From Saprospiraceae bacterium (GTDB taxonomy: Bacteria > Bacteroidota > Bacteroidia > Chitinophagales > Saprospiraceae), in NCBI GenBank assembly GCA_020847915.1, contig JADLBE010000449.1, positions 1-49,658 on the forward strand: a stretch of DNA of 49,658 nucleotides. The letters run 5' to 3'. Position numbers and translations under genes: made by a program. The number at the start of each line of letters is the position of its first letter. Position 1 is the stretch's first letter. Positions 25,735 through 34,140 of this stretch are shown one piece after another. Under the pieces are notes generated by a model. The model saw nothing but the letters and a program-made list of their open reading frames with translations. It ran no database searches and was not told the DNA's origin.

Positions 25735-25768
25735 AAAGCGCCATCCCGGAAACCCGGAATGGCGCTTT
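25735..25768. terminator. Terminator between convergent lpxB and the T9SS protein gene
   Basis: AAAGCGCCAT (25735-25744) pairs with ATGGCGCTTT (25759-25768), with CCGG/CCGG inside the loop region. It is A-rich on the left and T-rich on the right, so usable from both strands. Confidence 0.85.
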
Positions 25769-25796
25769 GTTTAGGGATTTCCCTTGCAGGTTCCCC

Positions 25797-27629
25797 TTAT
25801 TGCTGTACTACGAATTTCTTCGTTAATGTGCCTTCTTTGGTTGCGATACGTGCAATGTAGGTGCCTGTAGCAAGTTGTGGAAGGTTGAAGTTTACTTTTT
25901 CTTCCGTTACACCCATGCGGTCGCGTACCGAGATCACACGGCCCGACATGTCGGCGATGGTGATTGTAGCATCGGTAGGTTGCGCAAAGCTGAGATCCAG
26001 GTTAACCGAACCGTTTACAACCGGATTTGGGAAGATGTTCATCGTGTTGTCGGCCAGCGGATTGTTGTCGGTCGATGTGACGAGGCTGATGCCCATACGC
26101 ACAACGGCATTGTCGTCGTCGCCCTGGAAACCACCGAGGAACCACTGCGAGGAATACACCAGCGAGTTTACGAAGAACGTGGAAATGTCGTTGTTGAAAG
26201 CGTGGTAAACCACGTTGTTGGGGCCATCCCAGCTTACGGTAGCAAAGTAGCGTGCACCTGGATCAAGGGGAACACCAGGTTCGCCTGTGTTGAGGTTGTA
26301 CAGTTCTACCGTTTGCAAAGCAAAGTTGGTGGAAGATGCATCAGCTTCGTATGTGGCAAAACCCACGTTGGTAAGGCTGGTGCTGAACAGATCTGCATCA
26401 TCGAAATTGGCCCAATCGGCGTCAACGTCGTCGTTTACCCGAAACAGGTTAACACCGGCAGCAACATCGGCAAGCGGAATTTCAGCGGCATCTGCAAAAT
26501 AAGCAAATGTGATTGAAGTCGCCTGGTAGGATTCCAGATCAAGGGTGCTCATCGTGTAAAGGTTGCCGATGGTGTAGTCGCCACCCGATCCGGTGCGGAA
26601 AGCCTGTTCAGGAGCACCTTCTTTCGAAAACAAAAAGTCGGTTACTTCGAACGGCGAACCACCAGCGTTGTCGGAAGGACGGTCGTCTGTGGCATCGGCG
26701 TACAAGCTGTACTGAATGCGGTAGGATCCTTCGGGAAGTTCGGGAGCAAACTGGTTGGGAAGAACAAGAAGACTGTCCTTAACACCTGCGGCAAGTGCGG
26801 GAACTACGATGCTGTCGGAGAACAACACAGCACCTCCATCAACACGTACGATGGCTTTCAGCGTTACGTTGGTTTGTTCTGCGGTACCGTTGTTCGAAAC
26901 GTAGCCGTAGAAGCCAAAAGTATCGGTTGCAATCTGCGAAGCAGGAGTTGCAAAGCTCGAAACGGGGTAAAAGAAATCTGCAAGTTCCAAATCGTTGGGA
27001 GGCGTTGGATTGGCATCGTAAATTTTGATGTCGTCAATTTCCCACATGTATTCGTAGTTGCCTGTCCACTGCCACTGGATGTACACCGTGCTTTGGCCTG
27101 CGGCTGCAGCGCTGATGTCGATGATGGGCAGTTCAGGATTGGCCGACCATTCGGCGCCAAGACCCGGGAAGATGGTATACTCGGTCCAGTTCACATTGTC
27201 GGAGCTGACACGCAGGATAGCGCCACCTTCTGTAGCAACTGTAAAGGTGCCGATTTGTGTCTGGAAACCCAGAAAAACGTCCGAAAGGGCGCTCATGTTG
27301 ATGGCTGGCGTCGTCAGGCGGCTGATGTGGTTGGTAGTAAGTTCGCCGCCTTCGTCGGAATCAAGAACGGCAAAACCGTTGGCAGCTGTTTCAGAAGCAA
27401 ACGCTACACGACCGGTAAAAATGGGTGCGCAGCCAGGATTGGCGTTGCCAGCAGCTGGATCGGGGCAGTATGTCCAAAGTACGTTGGAAGGCGCTGCATC
27501 ATCGTTTCCCCAGCCGGCAGGAATGCCGTTAGCAAAGTTTTCCGACCAAACGACATTTTGAGCGGACAATTGAGTGAATCCAAGCAACATAAGCGTTGCA
27601 ATGGACAAACCATTGGCAAATTTTTTCAT
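25797..27629 (-). CDS. Secreted protein with jelly-roll domain and T9SS sorting domain
   Basis: This 610-residue protein has a signal peptide (MKKFANGLSIATLMLLGFTQLSAQ). Residues ~26-205 form a choice-of-anchor J/MAM-like domain (WSENFANGIPAGW, WEIDDIKIYD), similar in plan to the protein at 22575. A CARDB/Ig-like region (~210-330) and an Asp-rich beta domain follow. The tail (~530-610) is a type A T9SS sorting domain (IFPNPVVNGSVNLDL, LATGTYIARIATKEG, KKFVVQQ). No catalytic residues are recognisable, so it is probably structural or adhesive. A TATCTTTC box at 27665-27672 on the minus strand, 36 bp before the ATG, may be its -7 element. Confidence 0.85.
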   Translation of the reverse strand: MKKFANGLSIATLMLLGFTQLSAQNVVWSENFANGIPAGWGNDDAAPSNVLWTYCPDPAAGNANPGCAPIFTGRVAFASETAANGFAVLDSDEGGELTTNHISRLTTPAINMSALSDVFLGFQTQIGTFTVATEGGAILRVSSDNVNWTEYTIFPGLGAEWSANPELPIIDISAAAAGQSTVYIQWQWTGNYEYMWEIDDIKIYDANPTPPNDLELADFFYPVSSFATPASQIATDTFGFYGYVSNNGTAEQTNVTLKAIVRVDGGAVLFSDSIVVPALAAGVKDSLLVLPNQFAPELPEGSYRIQYSLYADATDDRPSDNAGGSPFEVTDFLFSKEGAPEQAFRTGSGGDYTIGNLYTMSTLDLESYQATSITFAYFADAAEIPLADVAAGVNLFRVNDDVDADWANFDDADLFSTSLTNVGFATYEADASSTNFALQTVELYNLNTGEPGVPLDPGARYFATVSWDGPNNVVYHAFNNDISTFFVNSLVYSSQWFLGGFQGDDDNAVVRMGISLVTSTDNNPLADNTMNIFPNPVVNGSVNLDLSFAQPTDATITIADMSGRVISVRDRMGVTEEKVNFNLPQLATGTYIARIATKEGTLTKKFVVQQ

Positions 27630-27664
27630 GTAAAATGTTTTTGTGTTAATATTGTTTGAGTCTG

Positions 27665-27672
27665 GAAAGATA
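27665..27672 (-). promoter_or_regulatory. Possible -7 box (TATCTTTC) of the T9SS protein gene
   Basis: It has one mismatch to TAnnTTTG and lies 36 bp before the ATG at 27629. No good -33 element is seen. Confidence 0.35.
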
Positions 27673-27787
27673 CGGCAAAGTCAATCAGTGGAACCACAAA
27701 AACCTACCAAACGTCGGAGGTTAGCGTTTGTTCAACCAATTATGACCCGTATTTGACATAAAAAAGCAGACGAATGAACCTACTGTT

Positions 27788-29464
27788 TTATTTCTTCTGT
27801 GCTTTAGCCCAGGCGTCCTTAAGGGTAACGGTCCGGTTGAAAACAGGGTTTCCCGGTGTACTATCCGGATCCACGCAGAAATATCCCAGTCGTGTAAACT
27901 GAAATTTTTCACCAGAAGTTACTTCCATCAAGGCAGGTTCTACCATGGCATGGCTGATAACCTGCAAGGAAGTGGGGTTGAGCGATTTTTTAAAATCATC
28001 TTCAACGCCCGGATTTTCAAGTTGGAACAAACGGTCGTACAACCGCACTTCCGCCTGTTTGGCATGTTCGGCGGAAAGCCAATGGATAACGCCCTGAACC
28101 TTGAGTCCGGAGGTGTCTTGTCCGGAGCGGCTTTCAGGAACATAGCTGCAATACACGGTATTTGGTTTGCCGTCGGCATCTTTTTCCACCCGGTCGCATC
28201 GTATGATGAAGGCTGATTTGAGACGCACCATACCACCCGGAAACAAACGGAAATATTTCGGTGGTGGGTTTTCCATAAAATCATCCTGCTCGATGAACAA
28301 CTCTCGGGTGAATGGCAAGGCCCTTTTACCCGTTTCGGGATCCTCAGGATTGTTTTCGGTTTCCAGCCATTCCATCTGACCCTCAGGATAATTTTCAATG
28401 ACCACTTTTAACGGATCAAGCACCGCAAAACGACGCAAAGCAATTTTGTTTAGGCCTTCACGGATGTGAAATTCGAGCAGGGAAAGTTCGATGAGGTTTT
28501 CTCGTTTGGTCACCCCGATGCGTGTGGCAAATTCACGCAAACTTTCCGGCAAAAAACCGCGACGCCGCATACCAGCCAAAGTGGGCATGCGTGGGTCGTC
28601 CCATCCATTGACATGTCCTTCACGCACCAGTTGAAGCAGTTTGCGTTTGCTCATCACGGTGTACGTGAGGTTGAAACGTGAAAACTCGTACTGATGAGAA
28701 GGGTAAATGGACAGCTGCTCGATGAACCAGTCGTACAAGGCCCTGTGGGGCGCAAATTCGAGGGTGCAAATGGAATGTGTAATGCCTTCGATGCTGTCGC
28801 TTTGTCCGTGTGCCCAGTCGTACATGGGGTAAATGCACCATTTATCGCCCGTACGGTGGTGGTGTGCGTGTTTGATGCGGTACATGATCGGATCGCGCAG
28901 CAGCATGTTGGGCGAGGTCATGTCCACTTTGGCACGCAACACGCAATGGCCATCGGGGAACTCGCCGGTACGCATACGTTCCAGCAGGTCGAGGTTTTCT
29001 TCAGGTGATGTATTTCGGTAAGGACTGTCTTTTCCGGGTTCGGTAGGCGTACCCTTGAGGACGGCAATTTCCTCGGGTGTGGAAAAATCAACGTATGCTT
29101 TGCCTTCGCCAACAAGGTGTTTTGCCCATTCATAAATCTGGTCGAAATAATCGGAAGCGAAAAAGACATTGGCCGGATTGTAACCCAGCCACCGAATATC
29201 GTTAAGGATACCGTCCACGTATTCCTGTTCTTCGGTGCTGGGGTTGGTATCATCGAAGCGCAGATTGGTTTTACCGCCGTACTTCTGGGCAAGCCCAAAA
29301 TTGACAACAATACTTTTGGCGTGGCCGATGTGCAGGTAACCGTTGGGTTCGGGTGGAAAGCGGGTCAGGATGTGTTCTACCCTACCGGTTCGGAGATCAT
29401 CCTCCACGATTTCTTCCAGAAAATTCAGGGAGTCGTTTGGTCCGGACGTTTTTTCAGTACTCAT
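27788..29464 (-). CDS. glnS: Glutaminyl-tRNA synthetase
   Basis: GlnS charges tRNA-Gln with glutamine. The 558-residue protein has the class I motifs RFPPEPNGYLHIGHAKS (HIGH, residues ~42-45) and VMSKRKL (KMSKS-like). It also has the GlnRS-specific LRFDDTNPSTEEQEYVDGI, HMTSPN-type and FAPHRALYDWF segments, and two C-terminal anticodon-binding beta-barrels ending FNRTVTLKDAWAK. Bacterial GlnRS presence implies direct tRNA-Gln charging, as is common in Bacteroidota. It is 94 bp downstream of fhs, with a hairpin (29504-29535) between. Confidence 0.96.
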   Translation of the reverse strand: MSTEKTSGPNDSLNFLEEIVEDDLRTGRVEHILTRFPPEPNGYLHIGHAKSIVVNFGLAQKYGGKTNLRFDDTNPSTEEQEYVDGILNDIRWLGYNPANVFFASDYFDQIYEWAKHLVGEGKAYVDFSTPEEIAVLKGTPTEPGKDSPYRNTSPEENLDLLERMRTGEFPDGHCVLRAKVDMTSPNMLLRDPIMYRIKHAHHHRTGDKWCIYPMYDWAHGQSDSIEGITHSICTLEFAPHRALYDWFIEQLSIYPSHQYEFSRFNLTYTVMSKRKLLQLVREGHVNGWDDPRMPTLAGMRRRGFLPESLREFATRIGVTKRENLIELSLLEFHIREGLNKIALRRFAVLDPLKVVIENYPEGQMEWLETENNPEDPETGKRALPFTRELFIEQDDFMENPPPKYFRLFPGGMVRLKSAFIIRCDRVEKDADGKPNTVYCSYVPESRSGQDTSGLKVQGVIHWLSAEHAKQAEVRLYDRLFQLENPGVEDDFKKSLNPTSLQVISHAMVEPALMEVTSGEKFQFTRLGYFCVDPDSTPGNPVFNRTVTLKDAWAKAQKK

Positions 29465-29503
29465 AATTGCTCTTGTTCTAAAGGAGGCGCAAAGAAACGG
29501 ATT

Positions 29504-29535
29504 TTCCCCCGAACAGAATTGCTGTTGCGGGGGAA
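29504..29535. terminator. Hairpin between fhs and glnS
   Basis: The arms TTCCCCCG-AACAG and CTGTT-GCGGGGGAA pair with a single bulged C around a short AATTG loop. There is no T-run on either strand, so it could be a Rho-type or processing structure and not an intrinsic terminator. Confidence 0.5.
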
Positions 29536-29558
29536 AGTCTGCTTCAACACTTTATTCT

Positions 29559-31238
29559 TTAAAACAAACCCAAAACCTTTCCGGTTTCATCGATGTCGAT
29601 TTTTTCTGCCGAAGGCACTTTGGGCAATCCGGGCATGGTCATGATTTCACCGCAGATCATCACGATAAATTCGGCGCCTGCAGCCAGGCGTACTTCGCGG
29701 ATGTTGACCACGTGGTCGGAAGGAGCGCCGAGCTTTTTTGGGTCGGTGGAAAACGAATACTGCGTTTTGGCAACACAAACCGGGTAGTGGCCGTAGCCCT
29801 GGGCTTCGAGTTTTTTAATGCGGTTGCGTACGTCGGATTCGGCCGAGATATCGGATGCGCCGTAAATTTTTGTGGCGATGGCTTTCATCTTATCCCACAA
29901 CCCCATGGTTTCCTCGTAAACGAAATGGAAATTGTTTGGGGAGTTTTCCGCGAGTTGTACCACCGTTTCAGCCAATGCTTCCGCGCCTTTACCACCTTCT
30001 GCCCAATGGCGGGCAACAACCACAGGCACCTTATGTTTGGCCATTTTATCGGTCAAAAGTTTGATTTCAGCTTCCGTATCGTAGGTGAAATGGTTGATGG
30101 AAACAACGCAGGGCAAACCGTAATTTTCGCGGATGTTGTGCACATGCCGTTCGATGTTCACAATGCCTTTTTCCAGCGCTTCGAGGTTTTCCTGGTTGAG
30201 CTCTTTCAAATCAGCGCCACCGTGGTATTTCAGGGCACGCAGGGTGGCTACAAGTACCACAGCATCCGGACGAAGGCCGGATTTGCGGCATTTGATATCG
30301 ACAAATTTTTCTGCACCCAAATCAGCTCCAAAACCTGCTTCGGTAACCACGTAATCCGCCAAACGCATGGCACTTTGGGTTGCGATCACCGAATTGCAAC
30401 CGTGGGCAATGTTGGCAAACGGACCGCCATGGATAAATGCAGGTGTGTGCTCAAGGGTTTGTACCAGGTTGGGTTTCAGGGCATCTTTGAGCAAAACCGT
30501 CATCGCGCCGTGCGCGTTAAGATCGCGTGCACGAACAGGCTGCTGATCGCCACGGGTGTAGGCCACCACGATGTTTCCAAGACGTTCCTTAAGGTCGGTC
30601 AGAGAGGTCGCCAGACAAAAAATGGCCATCACTTCTGAAGCCACCACAATGTCGAAACCGTCTTCACGCGGGTAACCATTGCCGGTGCCTCCGAGACCAA
30701 CAACGACGTTGCGCAGGGCGCGGTCGTTCATGTCCACCACCCGCTTCCAGCCGATACGCCTTACGTCGATGTTGAGCGCATTGCCCTGATGGATGTGGTT
30801 GTCGATGAGCGCGGCGAGCAGGTTGTTGGCGAGTGCGATGGCGCTGAAATCGCCGGTAAAGTGCAGGTTGATGTCTTCCATGGGCACGACCTGGGCATGT
30901 CCCCCTCCGGCAGCACCACCTTTCATCCCGAATACGGGCCCCAAACTGGGTTCCCGCAGGCAAATGATGGTTTTTTTCCCGATCCTGCTCAATGCATCGC
31001 CCAGACCTACCGTGGTGGTGGTTTTGCCTTCTCCAGCCGGGGTTGGACTCACCGCCGTGACCAGGATGAGTTTGCTGTCGCTTTTTTTCGGGAGCGATGC
31101 GAGGTATTCTAGCGAAACTTTGGCTTTGTAATGGCCATAAGGTTCCATGGCATCTTCCGGGATACCAAGTTGGGATTCTGCAAGAGGAATAATTTTTCGC
31201 AGGCGGGCTTTTTGGGCGATTTCGATGTCGGTTAGCAT
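29559..31238 (-). CDS. fhs: Formate-tetrahydrofolate ligase
   Basis: This enzyme makes 10-formyl-THF from formate, THF and ATP, feeding purine and methionyl-tRNA formylation. The 559-residue protein has the family hallmarks: the P-loop [19 protein letters not shown] (residues ~66-84), [33 protein letters not shown], and the C-terminal [16 protein letters not shown]. Length is normal for the monomer. It lies 66 bp after argS and 94 bp before glnS on the same strand. Co-transcription is possible but not proven. Confidence 0.96.
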   Translation of the reverse strand: MLTDIEIAQKARLRKIIPLAESQLGIPEDAMEPYGHYKAKVSLEYLASLPKKSDSKLILVTAVSPTPAGEGKTTTTVGLGDALSRIGKKTIICLREPSLGPVFGMKGGAAGGGHAQVVPMEDINLHFTGDFSAIALANNLLAALIDNHIHQGNALNIDVRRIGWKRVVDMNDRALRNVVVGLGGTGNGYPREDGFDIVVASEVMAIFCLATSLTDLKERLGNIVVAYTRGDQQPVRARDLNAHGAMTVLLKDALKPNLVQTLEHTPAFIHGGPFANIAHGCNSVIATQSAMRLADYVVTEAGFGADLGAEKFVDIKCRKSGLRPDAVVLVATLRALKYHGGADLKELNQENLEALEKGIVNIERHVHNIRENYGLPCVVSINHFTYDTEAEIKLLTDKMAKHKVPVVVARHWAEGGKGAEALAETVVQLAENSPNNFHFVYEETMGLWDKMKAIATKIYGASDISAESDVRNRIKKLEAQGYGHYPVCVAKTQYSFSTDPKKLGAPSDHVVNIREVRLAAGAEFIVMICGEIMTMPGLPKVPSAEKIDIDETGKVLGLF

Positions 31239-31304
31239 AATTTGATTTAACTGGTTGAGATCGTTTGTTTAAATGTGGTGTCGACCCGTACTGCATGCCC
31301 GATT

Positions 31305-33155
31305 TTACATCCTCGAAGGCATTTCAATGCCAAGCAGATTCATACCGTGATCCAAAACTTGTCCTACGGATTTGCTAAGCGCAAGTCGGAACGCTTTGGC
31401 TTCCTGGCTTTCTGCCTGAAAAATTTTCACATCGTGCCAGAAGCGGTGGTAAGCCTTGGCCAGTGCATAACAAAAGTTTGCAATCAGGGATGGATCGTAG
31501 GCTTCCGCAGCTTCCCGTACCACAGCAGGATATTGGTGCAGGGCGAGCAACAGTTCCTTTTCCTGAGGCTGAATGCCGGTATAACCGTGACGCAGGCCGA
31601 GGTCTATATTTTCTATTTCGGCACGTTGCAAAAGTTTGTTGATGCGCACGAAAGAATATTGTACGTACGGACCGGTTTGCCCCTGCATGTCGACCGATTC
31701 TTCGGGATTGAAGATCATCTTCTTTTTGGGGTGCACCTTGATGATGAAGAACTTGAGGGCGCCCATACCGATGATGCGCATAAGTTCCTGTTGTTCGGCC
31801 GGGTCAAAGTTTTCAATTTCTCCACGTTCGGAGCTTTGTTCGGTGGCGATGCGTGTTACCTCTTCGACAAGGTCATCGGCATCGACCACCGTGCCTTCAC
31901 GTGTTTTCATCCGACCTGTGGGCAGTTCCACGAGACCGTAGTTCAGGTGGTACAATCCGTCGGCATACGGTTCGCCGAGGCGTTTAAGCGTTTCGAAAAG
32001 TACTGTGAAGTGGTAATTTTGTTCATCGGCAACCACATAAACCATACGACTGGGCTGGAACTCTTCGTAACGAATACGGGAAGTACCCATGTCCTGCGTG
32101 ATGTACACAGATGTGCCGTCGGCGCGTAAAACAACCTTGTGGTCGTGGCCGGCATCGGTGAGGTCTATCCACACCGAACCGTCGTCTTTTCGGTAAAAAA
32201 CGCCTTTTTGGAGGCCTTCATCCACGATGTCTTTGCCGAGCAGGTAGGTTTCGCTTTCGTAATATAGTTTATCAAAACTAACACCCAGATCGTTGTAGGT
32301 TTTATCGAAGCCGCTGTACACCCATTGGTTCATTGTTTTCCAAAGCGCGATGACCTCCGGATCGCCGTTTTCCCACTTCAACAGCGTTTCGCGCACTTCA
32401 GCGCCGAGCACAGAATGGTCGTTGAACCACTTGTTTTTGTATTCTTTAAAAAAAGCCTGTTCGGATTGTCCGTCTTTGTGTTTTTCCTCAAAAATGATTT
32501 TGGCGGCATTCGTTTGTTGCCAGGCTTCGTATTCCTCCTTGGTTTTGTTTTCAAAAAGGACATAATAATCACCTACGAGGTGATCGCCTTTGATGCCGCT
32601 GTTTTCAGGTGTCTGGCCGTTGCCAAATTTTTTCCACGACACCATACTTTTACAAATGGCAACGCCGCGGTCGTTGATGACCTGAACTTTGACCACATCG
32701 AAACCGGCAGCGTCGAGGATACGGCTGCACGACCATCCGAGCAGGATGTTGCGAATGTGCCCGAGGTGTAAAGGTTTGTTGGTGTTGGGCGAAGAAAACT
32801 CGACCATTACCTTTTGTCCGTTGCGGGGTTGTTCGCCGAAATGTTGGTTATCAACAACGGAATCGAGGAAGTTTGTCCAATAGGATTCGTCGATTTCAAG
32901 GTTTAAAAAACCTTTTACAACATTGTGGGCATGGACTTGTGGAACATGGTCCTGAACATGTTTGCCGATTTCAGCAGCAACCTGGTCGGGCGCTTTACCG
33001 GCCAATTTTACAAAAGGAAAAACCACAACCGAATAATCGCCGGTAAAATCGGGCGGTGTGGCATTGACGAGCACTTTTTCAGCTTCAGTCTGGTGATTGT
33101 ACAAATGTTCAACAGCCTGAACGACGGCTTGTTGGAGTATGGAGATGATGTTCAT
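31305..33155 (-). CDS. argS: Arginyl-tRNA synthetase
   Basis: ArgS charges tRNA-Arg. The 616-residue protein has the N-terminal Add-1 domain, the HIGH motif in KPLHLGHIRNILLGWS, NDRGVAICKSM, the YVVADEQNYHF segment, and a degenerate KMSKS region (GRMKTREGTVVDADDL). The C-terminal DALR anticodon domain ends NLLGIEMPSRM. Slight oddity: the family's KMSxR is MKTRE here, which is common in this enzyme. A TATTTTTG box at 33183-33190 on the minus strand lies 28 bp before the ATG. Confidence 0.96.
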   Translation of the reverse strand: MNIISILQQAVVQAVEHLYNHQTEAEKVLVNATPPDFTGDYSVVVFPFVKLAGKAPDQVAAEIGKHVQDHVPQVHAHNVVKGFLNLEIDESYWTNFLDSVVDNQHFGEQPRNGQKVMVEFSSPNTNKPLHLGHIRNILLGWSCSRILDAAGFDVVKVQVINDRGVAICKSMVSWKKFGNGQTPENSGIKGDHLVGDYYVLFENKTKEEYEAWQQTNAAKIIFEEKHKDGQSEQAFFKEYKNKWFNDHSVLGAEVRETLLKWENGDPEVIALWKTMNQWVYSGFDKTYNDLGVSFDKLYYESETYLLGKDIVDEGLQKGVFYRKDDGSVWIDLTDAGHDHKVVLRADGTSVYITQDMGTSRIRYEEFQPSRMVYVVADEQNYHFTVLFETLKRLGEPYADGLYHLNYGLVELPTGRMKTREGTVVDADDLVEEVTRIATEQSSERGEIENFDPAEQQELMRIIGMGALKFFIIKVHPKKKMIFNPEESVDMQGQTGPYVQYSFVRINKLLQRAEIENIDLGLRHGYTGIQPQEKELLLALHQYPAVVREAAEAYDPSLIANFCYALAKAYHRFWHDVKIFQAESQEAKAFRLALSKSVGQVLDHGMNLLGIEMPSRM

Positions 33156-33182
33156 GTCTGGACGTTAGCCTTAGAAAAGGCG

Positions 33183-33190
33183 CAAAAATA
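33183..33190 (-). promoter_or_regulatory. TAnnTTTG -7 box of argS
   Basis: TATTTTTG on the minus strand, 28 bp upstream of the argS ATG. No TTTG at the -33 position. Confidence 0.45.
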
Positions 33191-33211
33191 GCAATTGTAT
33201 TCGTAGGTCCT

Positions 33212-33874
33212 TTAAAAACGCCAGGTAAAGACAAAACGATAATCCCAGGGATTTTCATAAGAATTGATGTCCGATCCTACGGCAAAATTGTAAAAAATGC
33301 CGATTTCCGAACCGAAACCACCCATGCCGTTTCCAAAATTGTAACCACCTCCGAGGTATTGATTGAAGCGTTGGTAACCGACTTTTTCATATTTGGGTGG
33401 TGCTGCGTAATAAGGTTCCTGCCCCCATTCGTTGGAAATTTCACCTTGAATAAACAGTCCCCGGAAAACCCGTCCTCGCAGGAAAGCACCGAGTTCGGTA
33501 TTGAAAAGATTGAGGGTTTCGTAGCCTTGTTCCTTGTAAGAGGAGAAATAAACATTCAACCGTGGTCCTACGGAAATTTGTTCGATGATCTTGTACCCCA
33601 CCATGGGTGAAAGTCCGAAACCGAACGAGCTGCCGCCATTTGAGGCGCCAAATCCCAGGCTTACGCCACCACCGTACCAAAGGTGTGATTTAAAGTCGGT
33701 GAACCCGGCACTTGATTGTTGTTGGCGTGGTGCTTCCTCTTCCACTTCCCTTTGCTGGGGGGGTGGTTGTTGCGGATTTTGGTTGGGAACGGTACGTATT
33801 TGGGCATTCAGACCTGTGTACACTACGAACAGTGAAACGTATAATGACAGGTATTTTTTTCCAAAAAATAACAT
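33212..33874 (-). CDS. Outer-membrane beta-barrel protein
   Basis: This 220-residue protein starts at the ATG at 33874 with a signal peptide (MLFFGKKYLSLYVSLFVVYTGLNAQ). A Pro/Gln/Glu-rich linker (~32-52) is followed by alternating beta strands rich in Gly and aromatic residues (SLGFGASNGGSSFGFGLSP, YLGGGYNFGNGMGGFG). The C-terminal strand ends in Phe (YRFVFTWRF), the usual signal of a Bacteroidota outer-membrane barrel. An upstream in-frame ATG at 33997 would include the promoter TTTG-N19-TACCTTTG (33907-33937), so it is rejected. Role unknown; probably a porin-like or structural barrel. Confidence 0.83.
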   Translation of the reverse strand: MLFFGKKYLSLYVSLFVVYTGLNAQIRTVPNQNPQQPPPQQREVEEEAPRQQQSSAGFTDFKSHLWYGGGVSLGFGASNGGSSFGFGLSPMVGYKIIEQISVGPRLNVYFSSYKEQGYETLNLFNTELGAFLRGRVFRGLFIQGEISNEWGQEPYYAAPPKYEKVGYQRFNQYLGGGYNFGNGMGGFGSEIGIFYNFAVGSDINSYENPWDYRFVFTWRF

Positions 33875-33906
33875 GGGATATGATTTTGAAGGTATGGTTA
33901 TGGATG

Positions 33907-33937
33907 CAAAGGTATAAAAGCTGGGCATTGCTCCAAA
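33907..33937 (-). promoter_or_regulatory. Consensus Bacteroidota promoter of the barrel gene
   Basis: On the minus strand a TTTG (33937-33934), an exact 19-nt spacer, then TACCTTTG (33914-33907). This matches the Bacteroidota sigma consensus at both boxes and the spacing. Transcription should start near 33900, ~26 nt before the ATG at 33874, which fixes the start. Confidence 0.8.
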
Positions 33938-34036
33938 GGAAGCATTGCAGCTTAAACAGGTTAGCGCAGGAAAGTATGTATTTGGCCAAACCAGCAAATT
34001 TTTGAAACAGTTTTCGATGGTTTTTACAACATGTAT

Positions 34037-34044
34037 TACATTTG
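34037..34044 (+). promoter_or_regulatory. TAnnTTTG -7 box upstream of the PKD protease
   Basis: TACATTTG, ~97 bp before the ATG at 34141. The -33 region is TTTT at best. The leader contains a hairpin, CAACGCG/CGCGTTG (34086-34117). Confidence 0.45.
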
Positions 34045-34140
34045 CATTTCCAAAATCCCTCCCGAAAACTATTGTTGTTACAATCCAACGCGATGTGCTG
34101 TGTCAAGCCACGCGTTGATTTGCTATTTTAACATCCTTTT

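Noticed and set aside
29343-30638. 431-codon open frame antisense to fhs and glnS
   Set aside because: It covers parts of two well-supported genes and their gap, and has no domain signal.
33875-33997. 41-residue upstream extension of the outer-membrane barrel protein
   Set aside because: It contains the complete TTTG-N19-TACCTTTG promoter, and the true signal peptide begins at 33874.
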